NCBI GenBank assembly: GCA_050246595.1
Contig: JBFWVT010000027.1
Location: 1 to 60,036, forward strand
DNA length: 60,036 nt
Reading direction: 5' to 3'
Source of the DNA: DATARH01 sp050246595
GTDB taxonomy: Bacteria; Pseudomonadota; Alphaproteobacteria; ATCC43930; CGMCC-115725
The position numbers and the translations under genes were made by a program. How positions within the stretch are numbered: position 1 is the first letter of the stretch; every line of letters starts with the position of its first letter. The notes under the pieces are model-generated. The model did no database searches. It had not been told where the DNA came from and was given only the letters and a program-made list of their open reading frames with translations. This document shows positions 17,179-25,057 of this stretch, one piece after another.

Positions 17179-17751
17179 ATGACGGATGCGGTCGAGCCGC
17201 GCCTCGCGGTGGCGCCTGTTACGGTTCCGGCGCTGTTCGTCGGTTTTCTGCAGGCTTCGCTGTGCGCGTTCGGCGGCGGCATGGTCTGGGTGCACCGCAT
17301 GGTTGTCGAGCGGAGACGCTGGCTCGGCGACATCGAATTCGCCGAAATCCTCAGCCTGTGCCAGTTCATGCCGGGGCCGAACGGTCCCAGCCTCGCGGTC
17401 TGCGTCGGCGCGCGGCTGCGCGGAGTGCCCGGCGCGGCGGCGGCGCTGGCCGGCTTTATCGCGATTCCATGGACGATCGGGTTCGCGGTCGGGGTGCTCT
17501 ATCTGCAATATGCCGATCTCGGCGTTATGCAGGATATCCTGCGCGGGATCGCGGCCGCCGCCGCCGGACTGATCATCGGTACCGGTCTCAGACTGCTGCT
17601 GCCGCACCGCCGACGTCCGGCGGCGGTGCTATTCGCGGCGCTGGGCTTTATCGGTCTGGCCCTGCTCAAATTGCCGCTATTCGCTGTCCTGCTGGCGCTT
17701 GCGCCGGTCAGCATCGCGGTGGCCGCCTTCGAACGCGGACGCGCCCGGTGA
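17179..17751 (+). CDS. Chromate transporter, first half-size subunit
   Basis: This 190-residue membrane protein with about five to six hydrophobic segments is one CHR domain. It shows FGGGMVWVHRMVVERRRWLG, the motif MPGPNGPSLAVCVGARLRG, and GAAAALAGF. Paired short CHR proteins together match one long ChrA transporter, which exports chromate. ATG 17179 is chosen because GGGGGA precedes it; the frame could also open at GTG 17131. Its stop overlaps the GTG start of the second half by four bases, so the two are translated together. Confidence 0.85.
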   Translation: MTDAVEPRLAVAPVTVPALFVGFLQASLCAFGGGMVWVHRMVVERRRWLGDIEFAEILSLCQFMPGPNGPSLAVCVGARLRGVPGAAAALAGFIAIPWTIGFAVGVLYLQYADLGVMQDILRGIAAAAAGLIIGTGLRLLLPHRRRPAAVLFAALGFIGLALLKLPLFAVLLALAPVSIAVAAFERGRAR

Positions 17752-18281
17752 ACGGCACCGCTCCGGTCACCGCGCTGCTGGTTCATCTGCTCGGCCTGTC
17801 GCTGATCAGCTTCGGCGGCATTCCCGCGGTGCTGCCCGATCTGCGCCATTTTGTCGTCGTCGAGAACGGCTGGCTCAGCGATCGCGATTTTGCGAACTGT
17901 TTCGCGATCGTCCAGGTGCTCCCCGGGCCGAACATGATCCTGATGATGGGATTTATCGGCTGGAAGGTCGGCGGTCTGGTCGCCGCGGTCGCCGGCGCCG
18001 TCGCGATCTTCGCGCCGTCCGCCGTTCTGTGCTTTGCGGTGTTCCGCGTGTCGGAGCGATTTCGCGATACGACCTGGCAGCGCATCGTGCGCCGCGGCAT
18101 CGCGCCGGTCACGATCGGCGTCGTCGTCGCGGGCGGATACGTCATCGCGCTGGCCGGCAACTCGGGATGGCTGAGCGGCGCGGTCACGATCGCCGCGGCG
18201 GCGGCATTGCTGTTTACGCGGATCAACCCGCTCTGGCTGCTGGCCGGGGGCGGCGCGCTCGGCGGCATCGGATTGTTGTAG
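17748..18281 (+). CDS. Chromate transporter, second half-size subunit
   Basis: This 177-residue membrane protein is the second CHR domain, with SLISFGGIPAVLPDLRHFVV, VLPGPNMILMMGFIGWKVGG and three or more further hydrophobic stretches. The GTG at 17748 lies in a GTGA overlap with the preceding gene. The likely function is chromate or related oxyanion efflux as a heterodimer with that partner; substrate specificity cannot be read from sequence alone. Confidence 0.83.
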   Translation: MNGTAPVTALLVHLLGLSLISFGGIPAVLPDLRHFVVVENGWLSDRDFANCFAIVQVLPGPNMILMMGFIGWKVGGLVAAVAGAVAIFAPSAVLCFAVFRVSERFRDTTWQRIVRRGIAPVTIGVVVAGGYVIALAGNSGWLSGAVTIAAAAALLFTRINPLWLLAGGGALGGIGLL

Positions 18282-18464
18282 CGCGAGACCCGCGAACTCA
18301 TGCGCCGCGGGGAGAACGATCGCCCCCTTACTCTTAAAGACAAAGCGGTGCGATGAAGGAGTGATCGAGCGGCGGGACTCGACGAGTTCAACCGCGCCGG
18401 GTTACATGCGCGCGGGCGTCAACCGGTCGGCGGGTCACCGCCGTCTCTCAGGGAGGAAATTGTG

Positions 18465-19817
18465 ATGGTGGGTTCGACTATACGGCGACCGGTGACACGG
18501 CGGCGCATTCTGGTGACGGGAGCGGCGGCGGTCTCCGCGATGCCGTTCATCCGCGGCGCGCACGCCGCCGGCAGACTCAACGTCGCCTTCTGGGACCATT
18601 GGGTGCCGGGCGCCAACGACGCGATGCGCAAGCTGTGCCAGGAATGGGCCGACAAGGAGAAGGTCGATCTCAAGATCGATTTCGTCACCTCGCAGGGCGA
18701 CAAGCTGATGCTGACGATCGCCGCCGAGGCGCAGGCGAAGTCGGGGCACGACATGCTGACGATGCCGAGCTGGTACGGCGCGGCGCAGACCGACAATCTG
18801 GAACCGGCCGACGACATCTGGGCGGAGCTGACAAAGCGGCACGGCGATACGACACAGGCGATGAAGTATCTCGGGCGGCAGAAAGGCCGCTGGATCGCCC
18901 CGCCGGCGATCCCGAACACGCTGACCCTCCCCTCGGTCGGCCGCATCGATATTTTCAAGGAGGCGGTCGGGCTCGACCTGACGCAGATGTACCCGGCCGG
19001 CGGCACCGGCAACAAGGAGCTGACCGAGCAGTGGACCTGGGAATTCTTTGTAAATGCGGCCGAGAAGTGCAAAAAGGCCGGCCACCCGTTCGGCGTCGCG
19101 CTCGGTCAGACCGGCGACACCGCGAACTGGGTCGGCGCGGTCTTCTCGGCCTACGGCGCCGAACTGGTCGACAAGGACGGCAACACCACGGTCAAGTCGG
19201 AGCCGGTGAAACAGGTTCTCGAACTCTTCAAGCGGCTGGTCCCGCAACTGCCGCCGGATGTCTTCGCCTGGGATGATTCGAGCAACAACAAAGCGCTGAT
19301 CTCGGGGCAGGCGGCGCTGATCTTCAACCCGCCCTCGGCCTGGGCGGTGGCGGTGCGCGATGCGCCAAAAGTCGCCGAGCAATGCTGGCACTTCCCGTCG
19401 CCAAAGGGGCCGAAGGGCCGCTTCGATCCGGCGCAGCCGTCCTTCTGGGGGATCTGGAACTTCTCGCCGAACAAACCGGCGGCGAAGAGCTTGGCTCTTT
19501 ACCTGTGGGAAAGACCCTCGGTCGAACGGCTCGTCGAGGGCAGCCGCGGCTATGACCTGCCGTGTTTCGCGACGCTGCGCGATTTCAAAATCTGGGCCGA
19601 GGAAGGCCCGCCGAAGGGCGGTATCTGGAACTATCCGCCGCGCGGCGAGGTCATCGAGTCAGTGTCAGGTTCCCCGGCCCCAACCAATATCGCCAACCAG
19701 ATTTACGCACAAGCGACGATGGCCAAGATGGTCGCGCAATGCACCCAAGCCGGCAAGACGATCGACCAGGCGATCGACTGGGCGGCGCAGGAGATCGAGG
19801 GTTTCAAGCGCAGCTGA
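18465..19817 (+). CDS. ABC transporter substrate-binding protein, family 1, Tat-exported
   Basis: This protein of about 450 residues has a Tat signal near the N-terminus (TRRRILVTGAAAVSAMPF, then GAHA as the cleavage region). The mature part has the family-1 (sugar-type) solute-binding pattern: ISGQAALIFNPPSAWAVA, FWGIWNFSPNKPAAKSLALY, and WAAQEIEGFKR at the end. GGGAGG precedes ATG 18465 at eight bases; the GTG at 18462 is also possible. No permease or ATPase gene is adjacent, so the transporter partners must lie elsewhere or be lost. Downstream genes encode a SnoaL-like protein and an amidohydrolase on the same strand. Confidence 0.85.
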   Translation: MVGSTIRRPVTRRRILVTGAAAVSAMPFIRGAHAAGRLNVAFWDHWVPGANDAMRKLCQEWADKEKVDLKIDFVTSQGDKLMLTIAAEAQAKSGHDMLTMPSWYGAAQTDNLEPADDIWAELTKRHGDTTQAMKYLGRQKGRWIAPPAIPNTLTLPSVGRIDIFKEAVGLDLTQMYPAGGTGNKELTEQWTWEFFVNAAEKCKKAGHPFGVALGQTGDTANWVGAVFSAYGAELVDKDGNTTVKSEPVKQVLELFKRLVPQLPPDVFAWDDSSNNKALISGQAALIFNPPSAWAVAVRDAPKVAEQCWHFPSPKGPKGRFDPAQPSFWGIWNFSPNKPAAKSLALYLWERPSVERLVEGSRGYDLPCFATLRDFKIWAEEGPPKGGIWNYPPRGEVIESVSGSPAPTNIANQIYAQATMAKMVAQCTQAGKTIDQAIDWAAQEIEGFKRS

Positions 19818-19938
19818 ACCCGCCGACGCATCGGAGCGGCTTATCGCGGCGAATTGCCGGGCAGGTCAACAAAGCGCAACCCGCCGTTTCGCGGAGGGCG
19901 CCCGGCAGAAAACACAGTTCGACAGGGAGGCAACGCGA

Positions 19939-20355
19939 ATGGCTGATATTACCTCAATCGCCGAGCAGTTTTTTGACGCCTGCGAGAACGGCAAGGGGTG
20001 GGAGGTCTGCCGGGCCTACTGCACACAAGATGCGAGTTTTTCGGCGCAGGCCGAGCCGCTGGCCGAGATCCGCACGCTGCAAGGCTATACCGATTGGATG
20101 AAAGGGTTGCTCGGTCTCATGCCGGACGGTCGCTATACCGTCAAATCCTTCGCCACCGATAGCGAGCGCAACACTGTGTGCGCCTACGGCGTGTTCTCGG
20201 CCACCCATACCGGCGAGGGCGGTCCGCTGCCGCCGACCGGCAAAAGCACCAACACCGATTACGTGTACGTCATGCAGTTCGAGGGCGACAGGATCCGCCA
20301 CATGACCAAGATCTGGAATTCGGGCTGGGCGCTGCGCGAACTCGGCTGGGGGTAA
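19939..20355 (+). CDS. SnoaL-like / NTF2-fold protein
   Basis: This 138-residue protein has ATG 19939 preceded by AGGGAGG at ideal spacing. The pattern AEQFFDACENGKGWEVCRAY, TLQGYTDWMKGLLGLMPDGR, then FEGDRIRHMTKIWNSGWALR matches the SnoaL-like/ester cyclase family of the NTF2 fold. These bind small hydrophobic molecules in a conical pocket, but the reaction varies. It is separated by 120 bases from the solute-binding protein gene and 75 bases from the amidohydrolase gene and may be cotranscribed with both. Confidence 0.75.
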   Translation: MADITSIAEQFFDACENGKGWEVCRAYCTQDASFSAQAEPLAEIRTLQGYTDWMKGLLGLMPDGRYTVKSFATDSERNTVCAYGVFSATHTGEGGPLPPTGKSTNTDYVYVMQFEGDRIRHMTKIWNSGWALRELGWG

Positions 20356-20430
20356 GTCTCCGATCGACAAGCCGGTTGGCCGCGGCGGCGCGGAACCGGT
20401 ATGGTAGCGCGAGCCAGCGCCGGAGCCGCC

Positions 20431-21603
20431 ATGCCGATCATCCCCGAGTTGCGCGACTATCTCGACGAGCTGACCGCGATCCGCCGCGACATCCACGCCC
20501 ATCCCGAAATCGGGTTCGAGGAGGAGCGCACCGCCGATCTTGTCGCGGCAAAACTCGCCGAATGGGGGGTCGAGGTGCATCGGGGTCTCGCCAGGACCGG
20601 TGTCGTCGGCACGATAAGGCGCGGCAACTCGCTGCGCGCGATCGGGCTCAGGGCCGACATGGACTGCCTGCCGATGCAGGAGCAGAACGCGTTTCCGCAT
20701 CGCTCGACGCATGACGGCAAGATGCATGCCTGCGGCCATGACGGGCACACGACGATGCTGCTCGGCGCGGCGCGCTATCTGGCGGCAACGCGCAATTTCG
20801 ATGGCACCGTGCATTTCATCTTCCAGCCCGGCGAGGAGGGGTTTGGCGGCGGCCGGGTCATGGTGCAGGAGGGGCTGTTTGACAAATTCCCGTGCGATGC
20901 GGTGTTCGCGATGCACAACAAACCCGGCATTCCGGTCGGCGACATGGCGACCCGCGCCGGACCGCTGCTCGCCGCTTCCGACCGTTTCGATATCCGCATC
21001 AGGGCGAAAGGCGGACACGCGGCGTATCCGCATCTCGGCAGCGACCCGTTTGTGATCGGCGCCCAGATCGTCACGTCGTTGCAGACAATTCCGTCGCGCA
21101 ACATCAACCCGGTCGACTCGGCCGTCATCAGCATCGGCTTTATGCGCGGCGGCTCGGCCTACAACGTCATCCCGGACGAATTGCATATCGGCGGCACCGT
21201 GCGCAGCTTCCGGCCGCAGGTGCGCGAGCTGCTGGAACGCCGCATGGGCGAGATCGCGCGCGGCACCGCGGCATTGCATGACGCCGAGGCAGTGCTTGAC
21301 TTCCGCCGCGGCTATCCGCCGACGGTCAACCACGCCGACGAGGCCGCCTTCGCGGCCGATGTCGCGGCCGAGATCTGCGGCGAGGACCATATCGACCGCA
21401 ACGTCGCGCCATCGCTCGGCGGCGAGGATTTTTCGTACATGCTGCTGGCCCGGCCGGGCGCGATGATGTGGATCGGCAACGGACCCGGCGAGGGCGGCTG
21501 CCATCTGCACAATTCGCGCTACGATTTCAACGACGACGCGCTGCCGATCGGGGTCAGCTTTTTCGCCCGTCTCGCCGAACGCTTTCTGGCGCGGCAGGAT
21601 TGA
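20431..21603 (+). CDS. M20 family amidohydrolase (hippurate hydrolase-like)
   Basis: This 390-residue protein is a zinc-dependent M20D-type amidohydrolase that cleaves N-acyl or amidated amino acids. Metal and catalytic motifs are MHACGHDGHTTMLLGAARYL, FQPGEEGFGGGRVM with the catalytic Glu pair, the small dimerisation domain with KGGHAAYPHLGSDPF, and the late SLGGEDFSYML plus CHLHNSRYDFND. ATG 20431 has GGAG at good spacing, while the frame could be read from 20401. It follows the SnoaL-like gene and precedes a flavin monooxygenase gene, suggesting a small catabolic set. Confidence 0.9.
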   Translation: MPIIPELRDYLDELTAIRRDIHAHPEIGFEEERTADLVAAKLAEWGVEVHRGLARTGVVGTIRRGNSLRAIGLRADMDCLPMQEQNAFPHRSTHDGKMHACGHDGHTTMLLGAARYLAATRNFDGTVHFIFQPGEEGFGGGRVMVQEGLFDKFPCDAVFAMHNKPGIPVGDMATRAGPLLAASDRFDIRIRAKGGHAAYPHLGSDPFVIGAQIVTSLQTIPSRNINPVDSAVISIGFMRGGSAYNVIPDELHIGGTVRSFRPQVRELLERRMGEIARGTAALHDAEAVLDFRRGYPPTVNHADEAAFAADVAAEICGEDHIDRNVAPSLGGEDFSYMLLARPGAMMWIGNGPGEGGCHLHNSRYDFNDDALPIGVSFFARLAERFLARQD

Positions 21604-21618
21604 TCCGTTAAAGATCGA

Positions 21619-21699
21619 GTAGGGCGGATAAGCGAAGCGTAATCCGCCGAACCCGCTGCGGCCTGTTGCGGCGAGTTACGCTCCGCTCACCCACCCTAC
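21619..21699. repeat. Dispersed palindromic repeat, family C
   Basis: It begins GTAGGGCGGATAAGCGAAGC and ends with the inverted form ACGCTCCGCTCACCCACCCTAC. A second copy with the same ends is at 30718-30801. The whole unit folds into one long imperfect hairpin. It sits 15 bases after the amidohydrolase stop and 34 bases before the next gene on the same strand. Confidence 0.65.
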
Positions 21700-21733
21700 G
21701 TCGCCGCTTTGAAAACGAAGGGACCTGCTTCCA

Positions 21734-22561
21734 ATGAGAGTGCACGTTGTCAACGTCACCCGCCCCGATCCCGCGATTGCCGACGATACGCTCGACCGCA
21801 TCGCCGATCTGGCGCGGCAGGTCGAGGCGCGCGGCTTTGCCGGGCTGTGGGTCACCGACTCGTTCGGGCGCGGCCGGGCAACGCTCGACCCGGTCGTTCT
21901 GATGAGCGTCATCGCCGCTGTCACAAACCGGGTCGAGATCGGCACCTGCGTGTTGCAGGTTCCGGTGCGGCACCCGGTCGAACTGGCGCACCGCATCCAG
22001 TCATTGCACGCGATGACCGGCAACCGGCTCCAGCTCGGCCTCGGAAGCGGCTCGACGCAGGCCGATTTTGATCTGGTCGGGGCCGATTACGCGGCGCGGT
22101 TCAAGGGGTTGATGCCGGCGCTCGACACGATGCGCCGGGCCTGGCGCGGTGAGACGCTGGAAGGCGGCACGCTGACCCCGTGGCCCGGCACCGAGGGCGG
22201 CCCGGCGCTGCTGCTCGGCGCCTGGCGCAACAAGCGCTGGATCGTCTACGCCGCCGAGCAATGCCAGGGTTGGATCGCCTCCGGGCTTTATCCAAAGCCA
22301 GAGGAATTGGAGGCCGGCATAAAATTCTACCGCGATGCCGGCGGCAAGCGGGCAGTGCTGTCGAACGTCATTATCGACCTGCGCGGCGACGCCTCGGACA
22401 TGCCGCTCGGCGGCAGGGCGCAGGTCATGCTGACCGGCGGCGAGGCGGCGGCGCGCGACAGGCTCAAATGGATCCGCGATGTCGGGTTTGACGATGTACT
22501 GTGCATGGCGCGCCCGGACTCGCTTGACGATCTGGCCCGGTTGCGCGACGCGGTTGCCTGA
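21734..22561 (+). CDS. LLM-class flavin-dependent oxidoreductase
   Basis: This 275-residue protein has the luciferase-like monooxygenase barrel: ADLARQVEARGFAGLWVTDS near the N-terminus, RVEIGTCVLQVPVRHPVELA and LQLGLGSGSTQADFDLVG. The protein should use FMNH2 or F420 as cofactor for oxidation of an organic substrate; the substrate is not indicated. No strong ribosome site precedes ATG 21734. It may belong with the amidohydrolase and SnoaL-like genes upstream, though repeat C intervenes. Confidence 0.85.
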   Translation: MRVHVVNVTRPDPAIADDTLDRIADLARQVEARGFAGLWVTDSFGRGRATLDPVVLMSVIAAVTNRVEIGTCVLQVPVRHPVELAHRIQSLHAMTGNRLQLGLGSGSTQADFDLVGADYAARFKGLMPALDTMRRAWRGETLEGGTLTPWPGTEGGPALLLGAWRNKRWIVYAAEQCQGWIASGLYPKPEELEAGIKFYRDAGGKRAVLSNVIIDLRGDASDMPLGGRAQVMLTGGEAAARDRLKWIRDVGFDDVLCMARPDSLDDLARLRDAVA

Positions 22562-22666
22562 TTTGGCATCGTCTTTCGGGACCGCTGGCCTCGCGGCCGG
22601 CCGTCCCGGCAGCCGGTGACCCAGCGATATTGACCCCCGCCGCCGCGCCGCCTACCTAGCCGCATC

Positions 22667-23194
22667 ATGGCTCTGTTACCGATCATCACCGCGCCCGACC
22701 CGCGGCTCAAGATCAAGGCGAAACCGGTCGCCGCCGTCGATGCGAAGGTGCGCCGGCTGATGGACGACATGGTCGAGACGATGTACCACGCGATCGGCAT
22801 CGGACTGGCCGCGCCGCAGGTCGGGATGGCGACGCGGGTGATCGTCGTCGATGTCGCGCGCGAGGGCGAGAAGGCTCAGCCGCTGCGCATTGCGAACCCG
22901 GAGATCGTCTGGCGCTCCGAAGAGCTGACGACGGCCAATGAAGGCTGCCTGTCGCTGCCCGAGCATTACGCCGATGTCGAGCGCCCGGCCGAAATCCGGC
23001 TGCGCTATCTGGACCACGAAAACGAGATCCGCGAAATCGACGCAAAGGGGCTGCTCGCGACCTGCATCCAGCACGAGATCGACCATCTCGACGGGGTTCT
23101 GTTTGTCGATCACCTCTCGGCGCTGAAGCGCAACATGATCCTGCGCAAGCTCGCCAAGGCGAAACGCAGCCGCGAGCTGGCAGCGGCGCAGTAG
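22667..23194 (+). CDS. def: Peptide deformylase
   Basis: This 175-residue enzyme removes the formyl group from the initiator methionine of new proteins. All three deformylase motifs are intact: GIGLAAPQVG (about 44-53), EGCLSLP with the metal-binding Cys, and QHEIDHLDG with the two metal-binding His and the catalytic Glu. Length is typical. It is followed by fmt and truA on the same strand, the usual alphaproteobacterial order, though a palindromic repeat separates it from fmt. Confidence 0.97.
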   Translation: MALLPIITAPDPRLKIKAKPVAAVDAKVRRLMDDMVETMYHAIGIGLAAPQVGMATRVIVVDVAREGEKAQPLRIANPEIVWRSEELTTANEGCLSLPEHYADVERPAEIRLRYLDHENEIREIDAKGLLATCIQHEIDHLDGVLFVDHLSALKRNMILRKLAKAKRSRELAAAQ

Positions 23195-23216
23195 ACATTG
23201 TGGCTGGATACACCCA

Positions 23217-23344
23217 CTCCTTCCCTCTCCCGCTTGCGGGGGAGGGAGCGCGGCGCGGTGGCGACCAGCGTTCAGTTGCCTGGTTGTGGGGGAAGATTAC
23301 CACTAGTCCCCTCCCTCGCTCGCTGGGGAGGGTCAGGGTGGGGG
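23217..23344. repeat. Dispersed CCCTCTCCC-type inverted repeat, family D
   Basis: Between def and fmt, CCTTCCCTCTCCCGCTTGCG with GGGGAGGG forms one hairpin and CCCCTCCCTCGCTCGCTGGG with GAGGGTCAGGGTGGGGGC forms a second. Comparable units occur at 36174-36315 and 55431-55556. Such units commonly lie between genes in alphaproteobacterial genomes. It does not look like a terminator with a T run. Confidence 0.5.
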
Positions 23345-23351
23345 CAGATCG

Positions 23352-24299
23352 GTGACCCGTCCGCTCGACCTCGTCTTCATGGGGACGCCCGATTTCGCGG
23401 CGACGATCCTGCCCGCACTGATCGATGCCGGGCACCGCATCCGCGCCGTCTATACGCAGCCGCCGCGCCCGGCCGGACGCGGTCATCGCCCGCACCCCTC
23501 CCCGGTGCAGAAACTGGCCGAGCGGCACAGGCTGCCGGTGCGTTGCCCGGCGAGTTTGCGCGATCCGGCGGCGCAGGCCGAATTCGCTGCGATCCCGGCC
23601 GATGCGGCGGTCGTCGTCGCTTATGGCCTGTTGCTGCCGCTTCCAATATTGAAAGCGCCGCGGCTCGGCTGTCTCAACGTGCATGCTTCGCTGCTGCCGC
23701 GCTGGCGCGGTGCGGCGCCAATCCAGCGCGCGATCCTGGCCGGCGACGCCGAGACCGGCATCACGATCATGCAGATGGACGAAGGTCTCGATACCGGCCC
23801 GATCCTGCTGCGGCAGGCGATCCCGATAGAAGAGAAGGAAACGGCCGGGCAACTCTCGGAGCGGCTCGCCGCGCTCGGCGCCCGGCTGATCGTCGAAGCG
23901 CTTGACGGCCTCGCGCACGGCACATTGCGGGCGCGCCCGCAGCCGGTCGAAGGCGCGACATACGCCGCGAAGCTGCGCCGCAACGAGGCCCGGCTCGACT
24001 GGCACCGCCCTGCGGCCGAATTGGAGCGGCAGGTGCGCGCCTTCGATCCCTGGCCCGGCGCCTGGTTCGAGGGTCGCGGCGAGCGGCTGCGCGTGCTCGC
24101 CGCCGAGGCTGTCCCCGAACCCGCGCCTGCGCCCCCCGGCACTGTGCTTGACGAGCGTCTGTCGATTGCCTGCGGCGAGGGCGTATTCCGGCCGCTCCGT
24201 TTGCAGCGCGCCGGCCGCGCACCGCTCGACACCTCCGCCTTTCTGCGCGGCTTCGCGCTGTCGCCCGGGACGGTATTGCCGTGCCCCGCTACAAGCTGA
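23352..24299 (+). CDS. fmt: Methionyl-tRNA formyltransferase
   Basis: This 315-residue enzyme transfers a formyl group from 10-formyl-THF to initiator Met-tRNA. The N-terminal catalytic domain shows LVFMGTPDFAATILPALIDA, YTQPPRPAGRGHR and the SLLPRWRGAAPIQRAIL motif that holds the catalytic Asn/His/Asp region (LNVHASLLP). MQMDEGLDTGPIL follows, then a C-terminal OB-fold domain for tRNA binding. The start is GTG 23352. The 3' end overlaps truA by 19 bases, so translation is coupled. Confidence 0.96.
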   Translation: MTRPLDLVFMGTPDFAATILPALIDAGHRIRAVYTQPPRPAGRGHRPHPSPVQKLAERHRLPVRCPASLRDPAAQAEFAAIPADAAVVVAYGLLLPLPILKAPRLGCLNVHASLLPRWRGAAPIQRAILAGDAETGITIMQMDEGLDTGPILLRQAIPIEEKETAGQLSERLAALGARLIVEALDGLAHGTLRARPQPVEGATYAAKLRRNEARLDWHRPAAELERQVRAFDPWPGAWFEGRGERLRVLAAEAVPEPAPAPPGTVLDERLSIACGEGVFRPLRLQRAGRAPLDTSAFLRGFALSPGTVLPCPATS

Positions 24300-25048
24300 C
24301 GATCGAATATTGCGGCGCCGGGTTTGTCGGCTGGCAGCGCCAACCGAACGGGTTGTCGATCCAGGAGGCGCTCGAAGTCGCGGTGCGCCGGTTCTGCGGC
24401 GAGAGCGTGACCGTGTTCGGCGCCGGTCGCACCGATGCCGGCGTGCATGCATTGGCCCAGGTCGCGCATCTCGATCTGCCGCGCGCCGCGCCGCCCGACG
24501 AGATCCGCGGCGCGATCAATCATCATTTAAAGCCGCACGCGGTCAGTGTCCTTGCCGTCGCGCCGGTCCCGCCGGAATTCGATGCGCGGCTTTCCGCCAC
24601 CGGGCGGCACTACCTGTATCGCATCCTCAACCGGCGGGCGCCGCCGGCGCTCGACCGCGGCCGGGTCTGGCATGTCGCGCCGCCGCTCGATGTCGCGGCG
24701 ATGCGCGCGGGCGCCGCGCAGCTGATCGGGCACCATGATTTTTCGACGTTCCGCGACTCGCTGTGCCAGGCCAGATCGCCGCTCCGGACGCTCGATGCGC
24801 TGGACGTGACGCAGGTATCCGACGAAATTCGCATCACCGCTGCGGCTCGCTCGTTTCTGCACCATCAGGTGCGCAACATGGTCGGCACGCTGAAACTCGT
24901 CGGTCTTGGCCGCTGGTCTCCGGATGATGTGGCCCGCGCCTTGGCTGCCCGCGACCGCCGCGCCGGCGGGCCGACCGCGCCGGCCGAGGGGCTGGCGCTT
25001 GTTGCGGTGCGCTATGATGATGTGCTGGCGAACGACGGAACCCCTTGA
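24281..25048 (+). CDS. truA: tRNA pseudouridine(38-40) synthase
   Basis: This 255-residue enzyme makes pseudouridine at positions 38-40 of the tRNA anticodon arm. The catalytic Asp is in GAGRTDAGVHALAQ (about residue 52). Other family blocks are YKLTIEYCGAGFVGWQRQPN, ATGRHYLYRI and FLHHQVRNMVGTL. The start is GTG 24281 inside the end of fmt. The ABC-F gene follows after nine bases. Confidence 0.96.
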   Translation: MPRYKLTIEYCGAGFVGWQRQPNGLSIQEALEVAVRRFCGESVTVFGAGRTDAGVHALAQVAHLDLPRAAPPDEIRGAINHHLKPHAVSVLAVAPVPPEFDARLSATGRHYLYRILNRRAPPALDRGRVWHVAPPLDVAAMRAGAAQLIGHHDFSTFRDSLCQARSPLRTLDALDVTQVSDEIRITAAARSFLHHQVRNMVGTLKLVGLGRWSPDDVARALAARDRRAGGPTAPAEGLALVAVRYDDVLANDGTP

Positions 25049-25057
25049 ACTCTCGCG

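Noticed and set aside
16063..17607. LigB-type gene of 514 codons
   Set aside because: The part upstream of ATG 17049 is antisense to the chromate transporter gene and does not look like protein; the shorter 328-residue form fits the family.
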